Assembly: GCA_025920305.1 (NCBI GenBank) | Contig: JAPDMB010000001.1 | Coordinates: 4,817 to 68,816, forward strand | DNA from: Candidatus Parvarchaeota archaeon | GTDB taxonomy: Archaea > Nanobdellota > Nanobdellia > Parvarchaeales > Parvarchaeaceae | Direction: 5' to 3' | Length of the DNA stretch: 64,000 bases | Shown here: positions 41,502 through 49,605 of the stretch, in pieces | Layout of the letters: each line of letters begins with the position of its first letter | Numbering within the stretch: the stretch's first letter is position 1 | The notes under the pieces: generated by a model | Database searches by the model: none | What the model was told of the DNA's origin: nothing | The model's input: only the letters and a program-made list of their open reading frames with translations | Translations under genes and position numbers: made by a program

Positions 41502-42206
41502 ATGGAACCTACATCTTTCAGGGTCAGCAGTGGAATAACAGGCTTCGATCAGCTTGTAAATGGCGGTTTGGTGTCAAATACCGTCTCAGCGCTTTTCGGC
41601 TCCCCTGGCGCAGGGAAAAGTATATTCGCCCTTAGCTTTCTAAGGGCTGGATTGAAGGAAAATGAGAAGGTGTTCTACATCAGTTTAGAGCAGGACTTGG
41701 ATGCAATACTTAGGGAAGCGGATTCTCTTGGTTTTACTGAGTTTAGGGAGAACATGAACACAAACTTCGTTTTCGTTAGGATGACCGGCCACGATTTCAA
41801 GGAGTTCTTACTTGTGGATCTGCCAAAGATATTAGAAAGCAGGACTGGAAAACATTCAAGGATAGTCGTGGATCCGTTGACACCGCTGTTCTGGGAAATC
41901 CATGATATAGCGATGCAGAGGAATCTTTTGAGTAATGCCTTCGATATGCTTCGCTCATTTGGCACGTCTATCGTCACGGTAGAAAAATATGGTAATCTAA
42001 ACGTGCTGGACTTATCAGAGGAGCTGGCCATACCGCTATATTTGTCGGACTGTGTGATATTGCTCACGATGATATTCAATCAAAACTTCTATCAAAAGGC
42101 CATATCCATCCTCAAGTTCAGATATTCCTCCCACAGTTCAGGCTTGCACCCCTTCGATATAGAGCAGGGTGGGATAAAGATATTCCAGGACCAGCCTGTC
42201 TTCTGA
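41502..42206 (+). CDS. KaiC/RecA-like ATPase
   Basis: 234 residues from ATG 41502, chosen because a TATA box (TTAAATAT, 41469-41476) ends about 25 bases before it; an in-frame ATG at 41481 is too close to the box. Starts MEPTSFRVSSGITGFDQLVN. Intact Walker A GSPGAGKSIFALSFLRAG, then YISLEQDLDAIL and Walker B-like SRIVVDPLTPLFW. A single RecA domain, as in archaeal KaiC/GvpD-like proteins. It is one of four KaiC-like genes here, and the only one with a canonical Walker A. Confidence 0.88.
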   Translation: MEPTSFRVSSGITGFDQLVNGGLVSNTVSALFGSPGAGKSIFALSFLRAGLKENEKVFYISLEQDLDAILREADSLGFTEFRENMNTNFVFVRMTGHDFKEFLLVDLPKILESRTGKHSRIVVDPLTPLFWEIHDIAMQRNLLSNAFDMLRSFGTSIVTVEKYGNLNVLDLSEELAIPLYLSDCVILLTMIFNQNFYQKAISILKFRYSSHSSGLHPFDIEQGGIKIFQDQPVF

Positions 42207-42217
42207 GAGGCGTGGAT

Positions 42218-44119
42218 ATGAAAGTAAAGTTCAGAGATAAGATTTACGAATCGAATGAGAGAAGCTCTTTCTTGAAGCTCGCGGAATCAGTCGGCATAGA
42301 TATAAAAGAGGTAATAACTGTAAAAGCGGGTGGTAAACTATTCGATTTATCCTCAAGTGTCCCGGATGTAAACGAAGTCGAGTTCCTAGATTTCAATAGC
42401 CCAGAGGGGAAGATGGTATTTTGGCATTCATCTGCGCATATCTTGGCTGACGCGGTAAAGCGTCTGTATCCCGAGGCTTTATTGGGTATAGGTCCTCCAA
42501 TCGACGGAGGTTTTTACTATGATTTTTATAATCTAAACATAGGAGACAATGACCTTAAAAGGATAGAGGAGGAGATGAAGGCGATCTCGAAGGAGAATAA
42601 TAAGTTCGAGAGGATACCATTGACAAGGGAAGAGGCCGAGAAGAGACTAAGTGGAGAGAGGTTCAAACTTGAGATATTGAATGACCTGACAGGTGAAATA
42701 ACACTTTATAGAGATGGAAAATTCGAGGATCTATGCAGGGGGCCTCATATTCTATCAACAGGGGCGGTTAAGGCGGTAAAGCTCCTTAAGGTATCAGGCG
42801 CCTATTGGAAGGGGGATAATAAGCGCGAGTCCATGACTAGAATATACGGCATAACTTTTCCTTCAAAAGAGGAGTTGGATGAATATCTCAAATTCTTAGA
42901 GGAGCGAAAGGCACATGACCACAAGAAGATAGGCAGAGAATTAGAATTGTTCGAATTTTTAGATGTATCGCCAGGTTCTCCTTTCATGCTGCCAAAAGGG
43001 ACGATAATCTACAATGAACTTGTCAAACTTGCAAGAGAATACGACACTAAATATGGCTATCAGGAGGTAATAACTCCCTTCATCGCGAAGGTCGATCTTT
43101 GGAAGATAAGCGGGCATTTTGATAAATATAGAGAGAATATGTTTGAGGTCAAACCATTTGAATCCGATGAAGAATACGCTTTGAAGCCGATGAGCTGCCC
43201 ATTTCATGTACTAATATTTAAATCGAAGACACGTAGTTACAAGGAACTTCCTCTTCGGATATCTGAGCACGGCATAGTGCATAGGTACGAACTGGAGGGG
43301 GCGCTGGATGGTCTTTTAAGAACAAGGGTGCTGCAGCAGAATGACGCGCATGTCTTCGTCAGCGAGGATCAGATAGAGGATGAGATACTGTTCGAACTGA
43401 AAGAACTCAAAGAGATATATGAGATATTTGATCTATCTCCAGTATTTATCGCTGCTACAAGGCCTGATAAAAGGATAGGGGAGGATGAGCTTTGGGATAA
43501 AGCGGAGAATGCAATCTTCAGAGCGCTTGAAAAGGCCGGCTATAAGTACACCATTAAGGAAAAAGACGGGTCATTTTATGGACCGAAGATAGATATATAT
43601 GTCCTTGACTTTACAGGCAAGCCGGAAGCGGCTTATGCTGTGTCGACGATACAGGTAGACTTCAATTTAGCCAGAAGGTTTGATGCAAAGTACACCGGGA
43701 AGGACGACAAAGAGCACATACCTGTCGTGATACACCGCTCAATACTAGGCTCCTTTGGCAGGTTTATGGGGGTAATACTTTCGAATTCTAAAGGCGAGCT
43801 TCCGTTATGGCTGTCTCCAGTGCAGGTAAAAGTGCTGCCTATAAGTGACAGCAATAAGCCGTATGCCGAGGAGGTTGCGGAAAGACTAATGAAGGATAAA
43901 ATAAGGGTTGAATTGGATGAATCAAATTCGACATTGGACAGAAAAATACGCACTTCTCAGTTGGAGAAAGTTCCATACACGGTTGTGGTAGGCGAGAAAG
44001 AGGAAAAGAGTAAAACTATAGCAGTTAGGGATAGGTCAGGCAAAACCAGTTATAATGTAGATTTAAGTAAGTTTATATCGGATTTGACGGAGAAAATCAG
44101 GCTAAGGTCTAAAGCTTAA
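42218..44119 (+). CDS. thrS: Threonyl-tRNA synthetase, bacterial/eukaryotic type
   Basis: 633 residues from ATG 42218 (a GTG lies 2 codons upstream). N-terminal TGS domain (1-60), then the bacterial-type editing domain with HSSAHILADA (HxxxH) and DLCRGPH (CxxxH). The catalytic core has MSCPFHVLIFK (zinc Cys), RISEHGIVHRYE, RTRVLQQNDAHVF, IHRSILGSFGRFMGV, and an anticodon domain with SPVQVKVLPI. Most euryarchaea instead carry a different DTD-like editing domain, so this gene may have been acquired. Confidence 0.94.
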   Translation: MKVKFRDKIYESNERSSFLKLAESVGIDIKEVITVKAGGKLFDLSSSVPDVNEVEFLDFNSPEGKMVFWHSSAHILADAVKRLYPEALLGIGPPIDGGFYYDFYNLNIGDNDLKRIEEEMKAISKENNKFERIPLTREEAEKRLSGERFKLEILNDLTGEITLYRDGKFEDLCRGPHILSTGAVKAVKLLKVSGAYWKGDNKRESMTRIYGITFPSKEELDEYLKFLEERKAHDHKKIGRELELFEFLDVSPGSPFMLPKGTIIYNELVKLAREYDTKYGYQEVITPFIAKVDLWKISGHFDKYRENMFEVKPFESDEEYALKPMSCPFHVLIFKSKTRSYKELPLRISEHGIVHRYELEGALDGLLRTRVLQQNDAHVFVSEDQIEDEILFELKELKEIYEIFDLSPVFIAATRPDKRIGEDELWDKAENAIFRALEKAGYKYTIKEKDGSFYGPKIDIYVLDFTGKPEAAYAVSTIQVDFNLARRFDAKYTGKDDKEHIPVVIHRSILGSFGRFMGVILSNSKGELPLWLSPVQVKVLPISDSNKPYAEEVAERLMKDKIRVELDESNSTLDRKIRTSQLEKVPYTVVVGEKEEKSKTIAVRDRSGKTSYNVDLSKFISDLTEKIRLRSKA

Positions 44120-44660
44120 TCTCCTCATCTACGAAGCTTCTGACTTTGTCTATAAATGCAGAATCTAAACCGTCGTCGCTCATCACAACAAACACCGTCT
44201 TCTGCTTCTTTTCATGCGTCAAAGAAGAGATGTAGTGTATAAATCTGAGCATCTCGTTCTGCGAGTTGTAGATCGAAAAAGAGGTTATAGAATCTATAAA
44301 TATGAATAAATTTTTCTCCAAATTTATCATATTCTCCAGGTTTATACTCAGCCTCGTTAGATCAGCAGGCGAATCTAGCACTATTATATTTTCGCTAGGC
44401 TTTGGTATCTTCCTATAAAGCGAGCTTGTTATAGTGTCTATAATCTTGTATTTTTTTATACCAGTGGATGATAATTGGCTTTCAATCGTATCCCCAGGGA
44501 CGCTTCCCGTGACATAGATCGGCATGAAGCCCATGCTGTTGATATTATTGAAGATATAATTAAAGTTGTCGTTTAATTTATCCCTTTCGTTAAGGAGTAG
44601 AAGGCTTACATTCGAATTTATCAGCCTTTTGATGCTGTTAGTTATATCATCTCCATTCAT
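44109..44660 (-). CDS. Degenerate KaiC/RecA-like protein lacking Walker A
   Basis: 183 residues. The Walker B-like strand LFIFIDSITSFSIYNSQNEM and the following helix RFIHYISSLTHEKK closely resemble INIFDSVSSLLLSNNSNTIF-RFLQF in the protein at 58989, so the two are paralogues. At the Walker A position there is LLLLNERDKLND, with no GK[ST]. It is probably non-catalytic, acting as a partner or regulator. It overlaps the thrS stop convergently by 11 bases. Confidence 0.7.
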   Translation of the reverse strand: MNGDDITNSIKRLINSNVSLLLLNERDKLNDNFNYIFNNINSMGFMPIYVTGSVPGDTIESQLSSTGIKKYKIIDTITSSLYRKIPKPSENIIVLDSPADLTRLSINLENMINLEKNLFIFIDSITSFSIYNSQNEMLRFIHYISSLTHEKKQKTVFVVMSDDGLDSAFIDKVRSFVDEEIKL

Positions 44661-44709
44661 ATAGTTGATTAGGGGTTACCTCAATTAATACTTTGTATCT
44701 ATTATACTA

Positions 44710-44792
44710 CGCTGGGAATGGGATTCGAACCCATGCATCCTTTCGGAAACAGGCTCTCCAAACCTGCGCCGTAACCGCTTGGCTATCCCAGC
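44710..44792 (-). tRNA. tRNA-Ser (anticodon GGA)
   Basis: On the minus strand the acceptor GCTGGGA pairs with TCCCAGC, with discriminator G as expected for Ser. The D arm is GCC/GGC and the anticodon stem CAGGT/GCCTG with loop TTGGAGA, anticodon GGA. A long variable arm (TTTCC-GAAA-GGATG) and the T arm ATGGG-TTCGAAT-CCCAT complete a class II tRNA. No intron. Confidence 0.95.
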
Positions 44793-44821
44793 TAAAGTAT
44801 GATATTATAATTAATTTTGTC

Positions 44822-45511
44822 TCAATTATTTAAATAATCTCTTAGATCTTCAACGTTCACTATCGGCTTTTCCAGCTTATCCATATCGTCGATGGCAATC
44901 CTTTGGCATGCTGTATTTATGAAGACATCCACATCTCTAAACTCGTTCAGCCTTTGAAAGTTTATCTCATCGAACACAATCGTATATACCTCTACGCCTC
45001 TCTCTGCAAGTTTTTCTTTTATATCCTTTGCACCAGCCGTCTGCCCTGACTTTATCGACTCTACGAACATGACCTTCTTAGCATTCAAGGCGATGCCTAT
45101 GGCCTGCATCATCCTTTTTTTGTAATTTTGTACGAGCTTCTCGTCCATCTCCTCTATATTCTCATTTTCTACGTCAACATTTATCACCTTCTTTTCAGTC
45201 TTCATAAGGACACCCATTATATGGAACATACCCTGCGTAAAAGCCAGGATCACATCGCAGTCATCGCATTCTGCGGCATATTGATCGCATCCAAGTATCT
45301 GCCCCGGATACGCGGCTCTGTATTTGGAAGAAAGCAGGACGAACTCTTTGTCTTTTATCTTATCTTTCACATAAGCCATCTGATCTAAATATTGTATCAC
45401 TCCAATCAAGTTAACCTTTTTGTATGGTTTTAGCTTCTCCTTTATTCTCTCCAAAAGCGCATCGCTTATCTTCCCCTTATACCTCGATTCTACAAACATA
45501 GTTTCCATCAT
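44822..45511 (-). CDS. Dph2-like diphthamide synthesis protein lacking the N-terminal domain
   Basis: 229 residues. It matches the C-terminal two domains of archaeal Dph2: GQILGCDQYAAE (second cluster Cys), AFTQGMFHIMGVL, VESIKSGQTAGAKDIKEKL and VFINTACQRIAIDD (third Cys). The usual N-terminal domain of about 100 residues with the first cluster Cys is absent and no remnant lies upstream; a TATA box at 45532-45542 sits at the right distance for this start. It may use a separate partner or have lost radical-SAM chemistry. Confidence 0.78.
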   Translation of the reverse strand: MMETMFVESRYKGKISDALLERIKEKLKPYKKVNLIGVIQYLDQMAYVKDKIKDKEFVLLSSKYRAAYPGQILGCDQYAAECDDCDVILAFTQGMFHIMGVLMKTEKKVINVDVENENIEEMDEKLVQNYKKRMMQAIGIALNAKKVMFVESIKSGQTAGAKDIKEKLAERGVEVYTIVFDEINFQRLNEFRDVDVFINTACQRIAIDDMDKLEKPIVNVEDLRDYLNN

Positions 45512-45531
45512 GTGTTTAATGTATTAGCAAA

Positions 45532-45542
45532 TATTTATAAAT
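45532..45542. promoter_or_regulatory. Bidirectional TATA box between the Dph2-like gene and eS6
   Basis: The near-symmetric TATTTATAAAT region serves both strands. It ends about 22-25 bases from the eS6 ATG at 45566 and about 22-25 bases from the minus-strand start at 45508-45511. Both genes would be leaderless. Confidence 0.5.
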
Positions 45543-45565
45543 AGAGATACATTTAGAATCAGCAT

Positions 45566-45934
45566 ATGGAAGCGAAGCTAGTGTTAAATGATCCGTCTAC
45601 GGAAAAGTCATACAGCCGGGTCATATCCAATGAGGAGATCGATAATCTGCTTGGATTGAAGATAGGTGACGAATTCGATATGTCATTTTTAGGATTGGAC
45701 GGTTACAAGGGCAGAGTAACTGGTGGAAGCTACATGACAGGCACTCCTATGGATAAAAGCATAGACGGCACCGGATTGAAGAGGGTGCTCAAGGTCTTAA
45801 ATAAGCATGGGCTGAGAAAGAGGAAGAGCGTCGCAGGAAATACGATAAGCCAGTTCACCTCTCAGATAAATGTAAAGATAGTTAGTTATGGCAGTAAGAA
45901 GTTGGATGAGATTTTCGTGAAAAATAATGGTTGA
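45566..45934 (+). CDS. rps6e: Ribosomal protein eS6
   Basis: Small-subunit protein, 122 residues. DPSTEKSYSRVI, LLGLKIGDEFDMSFLGLDGY, RVTGGSYMTGTPMDKSIDG and the basic KHGLRKRKSVAGNTIS with QINVKIV are diagnostic. It overlaps aIF2-gamma by 8 bases; eS6-aIF2-gamma-PIN is a conserved archaeal order. Confidence 0.95.
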   Translation: MEAKLVLNDPSTEKSYSRVISNEEIDNLLGLKIGDEFDMSFLGLDGYKGRVTGGSYMTGTPMDKSIDGTGLKRVLKVLNKHGLRKRKSVAGNTISQFTSQINVKIVSYGSKKLDEIFVKNNG

Positions 45935-47111
45935 AGATATAATCGTTGATCTCGTAGGTAATTTTGCAGACGGTAAGACTACCCTTGTAAAGGCTCTGAC
46001 AAACGAATCAGCGCTTAGACACAGCGAAGAGAAGAAGAGGGGGATAACCATACGTCTTGGCTATGCGCACTTCAAGCTTTTCAAATGCAATAGCTGTGGC
46101 AAGTTCAGCAGGTTTGAAAGATGCGAGTTTTGCGGAGGCAGCACCGAATTGTTCCGCAGGGTCTCAATAATAGATTCTCCTGGACATAGGATGCTGATGA
46201 CCACTATGCTCAGTGGCATAGGCTTGGCAGATGGAGCGATTATGGTCATCTCAGCGATAAATCCATGCCCCCAGCCTCAGACTGAGGAGCACATGGAAGC
46301 CATAAATCTGTTGGGTATAAAGAACTTAGTCGTTGCCCAAACTAAAGTGGACTTAGCTGGTGAGTCAAAAGCTAAGGAGAATTACAATCAGATAAGAGCT
46401 TTCTTGGAGAAGAATGGATTCTCAAATACGAATATAATACCGACTTTTGCCAATCAAAATATAAACATCCAAGAGATAATCCAGGAGATCGGTAAATTTG
46501 ATATCTCTAACAGAGACGTCAGCGGGAAGCCTAAGATGCAGGTTATAAGGAGCTTCGATGTGAATAAGCCAGGCACGAGGATAGAGGATCTGAAAGGCGG
46601 TGTTTTGGGAGGCGGGCTCGTTTCCGGTAGGCTTTCCGTAGGCGATGAAGTGGTCTTAACTCCAAATGTTTCGGCAGGCAGTAAATTCAAGTCTATAAGA
46701 ACAAAGATCATGTACATACAGAGCGAATTCGGTGAAGAAAAATCCGCTACAAGGGGGCTGTCCATCGGAGTCCTAACCAAATTAGACCCATCTATAGTAA
46801 GGAGAGACGCCTTAGTTGGGAGTTTGATCACCGACGCCGACAACTTGCCAATTCTTGATAATAAGCTGCGGATGACATATGATCCTATACCAGGCAAGAC
46901 CATATTTGATAAACCTCTTCAAAAGGGGGAGAGCATACTTATAAACGTTCTGTCTTCCAGAGCGATCGGGATAATACAGGACATCTCTAAGGGAGGGATA
47001 TCGCTGGTTTTAGGCGAGGTTTCCATACCTTTCTTTACGGGCGATAAGGTGATAGTATCCAGAAAGGTAAAGAATGCATGGACATTGGCTGGCTCTGGCA
47101 TAATTTTATGA
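45927..47111 (+). CDS. eif2g: Translation initiation factor aIF2 gamma subunit
   Basis: GTPase that delivers initiator tRNA. 394 residues. Three-domain EF-Tu-like protein with the zinc knuckle CNSCGKFSRFERCEFCG, switch II IDSPGHRMLMTTML and the conserved LGIKNLVVAQTKVDL. G1 is VGNFADGKTTL where GHVDHGKTTL is usual, and the G4 motif reads TKVD, not NKxD. Domain 2 shows VIRSFDVNKPGT and GGVLGGGLVSGRL. It overlaps the PIN gene by 4 bases. Confidence 0.94.
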   Translation: MVEDIIVDLVGNFADGKTTLVKALTNESALRHSEEKKRGITIRLGYAHFKLFKCNSCGKFSRFERCEFCGGSTELFRRVSIIDSPGHRMLMTTMLSGIGLADGAIMVISAINPCPQPQTEEHMEAINLLGIKNLVVAQTKVDLAGESKAKENYNQIRAFLEKNGFSNTNIIPTFANQNINIQEIIQEIGKFDISNRDVSGKPKMQVIRSFDVNKPGTRIEDLKGGVLGGGLVSGRLSVGDEVVLTPNVSAGSKFKSIRTKIMYIQSEFGEEKSATRGLSIGVLTKLDPSIVRRDALVGSLITDADNLPILDNKLRMTYDPIPGKTIFDKPLQKGESILINVLSSRAIGIIQDISKGGISLVLGEVSIPFFTGDKVIVSRKVKNAWTLAGSGIIL

Positions 47112-47470
47112 TGAACATACTCTTGGACACTAACTTCTTAATTTACACCTTTGATAGAAAAATAGACTTAAGCGAATTTTTGAACACCCCTCTGTCCTCC
47201 CCGTATAAACTGTTCTGCATCGATAAGAACATCGAAGAACTGAATAGATTGGGCAGAAGAGATGTGATCGGACTTGTCGATCATCTAAAGGTGGAAATCT
47301 TGAAGACGGGGCACTCGCATCTGCATGTAGATGATTTAATGATAAAAGTCGCCAAAGAAGGCGGGTTCTGTATAGCTACACAGGATAGAGAATTGATACA
47401 GAAGTCTATGGATGCCGGGGTCCCTGTCATTTTGAGAGGAAATAAAAATAAGGCAAGGGTCATCATATAA
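47108..47470 (+). CDS. PIN-domain protein (Fcf1/Utp24-like)
   Basis: 120 residues from ATG 47108, which overlaps the aIF2-gamma stop (an immediately following ATG at 47111 is equivalent). The PIN nuclease core shows ILLDTNFLIYTF with the first catalytic Asp, and GFCIATQDRELIQKSMDAGV with further acidic residues. Archaeal aIF2-gamma operons often carry a PIN protein related to rRNA-processing Fcf1, so rRNA maturation is more likely than a VapC toxin; no VapB antitoxin is nearby. Confidence 0.88.
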   Translation: MMNILLDTNFLIYTFDRKIDLSEFLNTPLSSPYKLFCIDKNIEELNRLGRRDVIGLVDHLKVEILKTGHSHLHVDDLMIKVAKEGGFCIATQDRELIQKSMDAGVPVILRGNKNKARVII

Positions 47471-47510
47471 ATTAATGGCCGCGGATTCCATTCATATCGT
47501 ATAGGAAGTG

Positions 47511-47518
47511 TTAAATAT
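47511..47518 (+). promoter_or_regulatory. TATA box of alba
   Basis: TTAAATAT ends 24 bases before ATG 47542. This supports that start over the in-frame TTG at 47518, which lies in the box itself. Confidence 0.55.
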
Positions 47519-47541
47519 TGTTGGATCTATCTAATAAAGGT

Positions 47542-47811
47542 ATGGAAAATGACGTGATCTTCATCGGTAAAAAGCCGACAATGTCGTATGTTCTCGCCAT
47601 ACTCACTCATATAAATTCTGGTCATGACAGCGTTACTTTAAAAGCAAGAGGCATGCTTATCTCCAAAGCAGTCGATATATCTCAACTGGTTGTGAGGAAA
47701 TTCTCTAAGGAGTTGAAGGTATCTAGCATATCTATAGGCTCTGAGGAGATAACTGACAAGGATAACAACAAGAGGATGGTGTCTTATATCTCAATAGACC
47801 TTAAGAGATGA
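47542..47811 (+). CDS. albA: DNA/RNA-binding chromatin protein Alba
   Basis: 89 residues from ATG 47542. FIGKKPTMSYVLAILTHIN, LKARGMLISKAVDISQLVV with the DNA-contact lysines, and the C-terminal strand VSYISIDL match Alba. Dimeric nucleic-acid-binding protein; archaeal Alba can be regulated by acetylation of a lysine near IGKKP. It lies 6 bases before the FKBP gene. Confidence 0.94.
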   Translation: MENDVIFIGKKPTMSYVLAILTHINSGHDSVTLKARGMLISKAVDISQLVVRKFSKELKVSSISIGSEEITDKDNNKRMVSYISIDLKR

Positions 47812-47817
47812 GATTTT

Positions 47818-48465
47818 ATGATAGGCGATGATGACGTAGTGCTTATAAATTTTGTCGGCAAGATAAAGGCGACAGGCCAGGTGATAGATTTCACTTATAG
47901 AGATATTGCAGAGAAAGAGAAGATAGATGTAGATAAATCAGACCTCTCACCTATAGTCGTCATCCCAAGCGCAAATTATACGTTGAAAGCAATATCCAAG
48001 TCATTGATAGGCAAAAATGAAGGAGATAAGTATACATTGGATTTAAAACCAGAGGATGCCTTTGGGAGGTTCAACCCAAGGTTAGTGAAAACATACTCAT
48101 TGGACGCATTTAGAGAGAACAACATAAAACCATCGGCTGGAGACATAGTTAGCTTGGATGGCATGACCGCTACAGTGATGTCAGTTGGGGCTGGCAGGGT
48201 GATGGTCAATTTTAACCACATGCTGGCTGGTAAGGAGTTAATATATGATATAGAGGTCTTCAAAGTAATAACAGATGACGCTGAGAAAGCAGCCGCAATT
48301 TTTAGGCATTACACCGGGAAGCAGCCAGATAAGGTTGAGATAAACGAAAGTAATGTCAGGATACTTTATAAGGATTCGATAGATAAACACGTGGCCGATG
48401 CGATAGCCGACGATATAGACAAATATGTAAGAAAAGGATTTAAAGTTGAAATAACTTCATCTTAG
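47818..48465 (+). CDS. FKBP-type peptidyl-prolyl isomerase with insert-in-flap domain
   Basis: 215 residues. The SlyD-like archaeal long form: INFVGKIKATGQVIDFTY, IGKNEGDKYTLDLKPEDAFGR, the insert domain (GDIVSLDGMTATVMSVGAGR), then VNFNHMLAGKELIYDIEVF, and a C-terminal alpha/beta extension of about 65 residues. A chaperone and proline isomerase in the cytosol. Spaced 1 base before ftsZ. Confidence 0.93.
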   Translation: MIGDDDVVLINFVGKIKATGQVIDFTYRDIAEKEKIDVDKSDLSPIVVIPSANYTLKAISKSLIGKNEGDKYTLDLKPEDAFGRFNPRLVKTYSLDAFRENNIKPSAGDIVSLDGMTATVMSVGAGRVMVNFNHMLAGKELIYDIEVFKVITDDAEKAAAIFRHYTGKQPDKVEINESNVRILYKDSIDKHVADAIADDIDKYVRKGFKVEITSS

Positions 48466-48466
48466 C

Positions 48467-49600
48467 ATGGAAATGAATAGGATTACTGCATCAAGCATAT
48501 CTAATGAGGGGGTCAAGGCCCCAAATATCGACATAAGTAGGACCAAGGAATTCGATAAGGCTTTAGAAGATCTTATAACCAATAGGCGGACCAGTATAAA
48601 GGTGGTAGGTGTCGGCGGCTCCGGCAACAATACTCTGAACAGAATGTTCGAGGTGGGCATCAAAGGCGCAGAGCTGATCGCGATGAATACAGATGCCGCT
48701 GATCTTCTATGTACCCCTTCTGATAAGAAGGTACTGCTTGGAAAGGAACTTACGAAAGGGCTCGGTGCCGGTGCTAATTCAGAGATTGGCGAAGCGGCTG
48801 CCAAAGAGCAGGAGCAGGAGATAAAAGACGTCCTTCAAGGAGCCGATATGGTTTTCATATGCGGCGGCATGGGCGGTGGCACAGGGACTGGCGGTATACC
48901 TGTCGTAGCCAGGGTGGCTAAAAAACTGAACGCTCTAACCATAGCCGTCGTTACGTTACCATTCAAGATGGAAGGCAAGAATAGGATGAATACAGCGATG
49001 AGTGGCATAGAGAAACTGAAAGATGTGGTTGATACGCTGATAGTGATACCAAATGAGAAATTAAGGGCTATAGCTCCTGATCTCCCTCTACCTATAGCTT
49101 TGAAGGTTGCCGATGATGTTCTTACTAACGCTGTCAAGGGCATAACAGAGCTGATAACAAGGCCTGGTCTGATAAATGTGGATTTTGCTGATGTGAAGGC
49201 GATAATGTCAAACGGTGGAGTAGCTCTTATAAGTTCTGCGGAAAGCGACGCGAAGGACAAGAAGATAGAGACTATAGTCGAAAAAGTCTTGAATAACCCT
49301 CTGATAGACGTGGATCTTTCAACTGCTAAAGGCATGCTGATAGATGTAAGCGGCGGCTCGTCCCTGACGTTGGAAGAGGCTAGTTCAGTTGTAGATTTGG
49401 TCAGCAGGAGGCTCCCAGAAAATATAAATGTCATCTGGGGTGCGCATATCTTCCCGGATCTTAAGAATACTATAAGGGTTATGGCTATAATAACGGGCGT
49501 GACTTCTAAGCAGATATTCGGTAAATCCATATCGGAAGAGAAGGAACTTAAGGATAAGCGGGAAGTGGAAGAAGAGCTGGGCATAAAGTTTTTAGGGTAG
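48467..49600 (+). CDS. ftsZ: Cell-division GTPase FtsZ (second paralogue)
   Basis: 377 residues. VVGVGGSGNNTLNRM, AELIAMNTDAADLL, the tubulin signature GMGGGTGTGGIPVVA, VVTLPFKMEGKNRM and the T7 region NVDFADVKAIMSNGG. A 38-residue N-terminal extension and a short charged C-terminus (EVEEELGIKFLG) are present. It differs from the first FtsZ in the nucleotide loop (GSGNN vs GAGNN). The ftsZ-secE neighbourhood is a conserved archaeal arrangement. Confidence 0.96.
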   Translation: MEMNRITASSISNEGVKAPNIDISRTKEFDKALEDLITNRRTSIKVVGVGGSGNNTLNRMFEVGIKGAELIAMNTDAADLLCTPSDKKVLLGKELTKGLGAGANSEIGEAAAKEQEQEIKDVLQGADMVFICGGMGGGTGTGGIPVVARVAKKLNALTIAVVTLPFKMEGKNRMNTAMSGIEKLKDVVDTLIVIPNEKLRAIAPDLPLPIALKVADDVLTNAVKGITELITRPGLINVDFADVKAIMSNGGVALISSAESDAKDKKIETIVEKVLNNPLIDVDLSTAKGMLIDVSGGSSLTLEEASSVVDLVSRRLPENINVIWGAHIFPDLKNTIRVMAIITGVTSKQIFGKSISEEKELKDKREVEEELGIKFLG

Positions 49601-49605
49601 ATTTT

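Noticed and set aside
48835..49584. Minus-strand open frame of 249 codons inside the second ftsZ
   Set aside because: It mirrors the FtsZ coding sequence; composition is that of an antisense frame and it has no recognisable fold.
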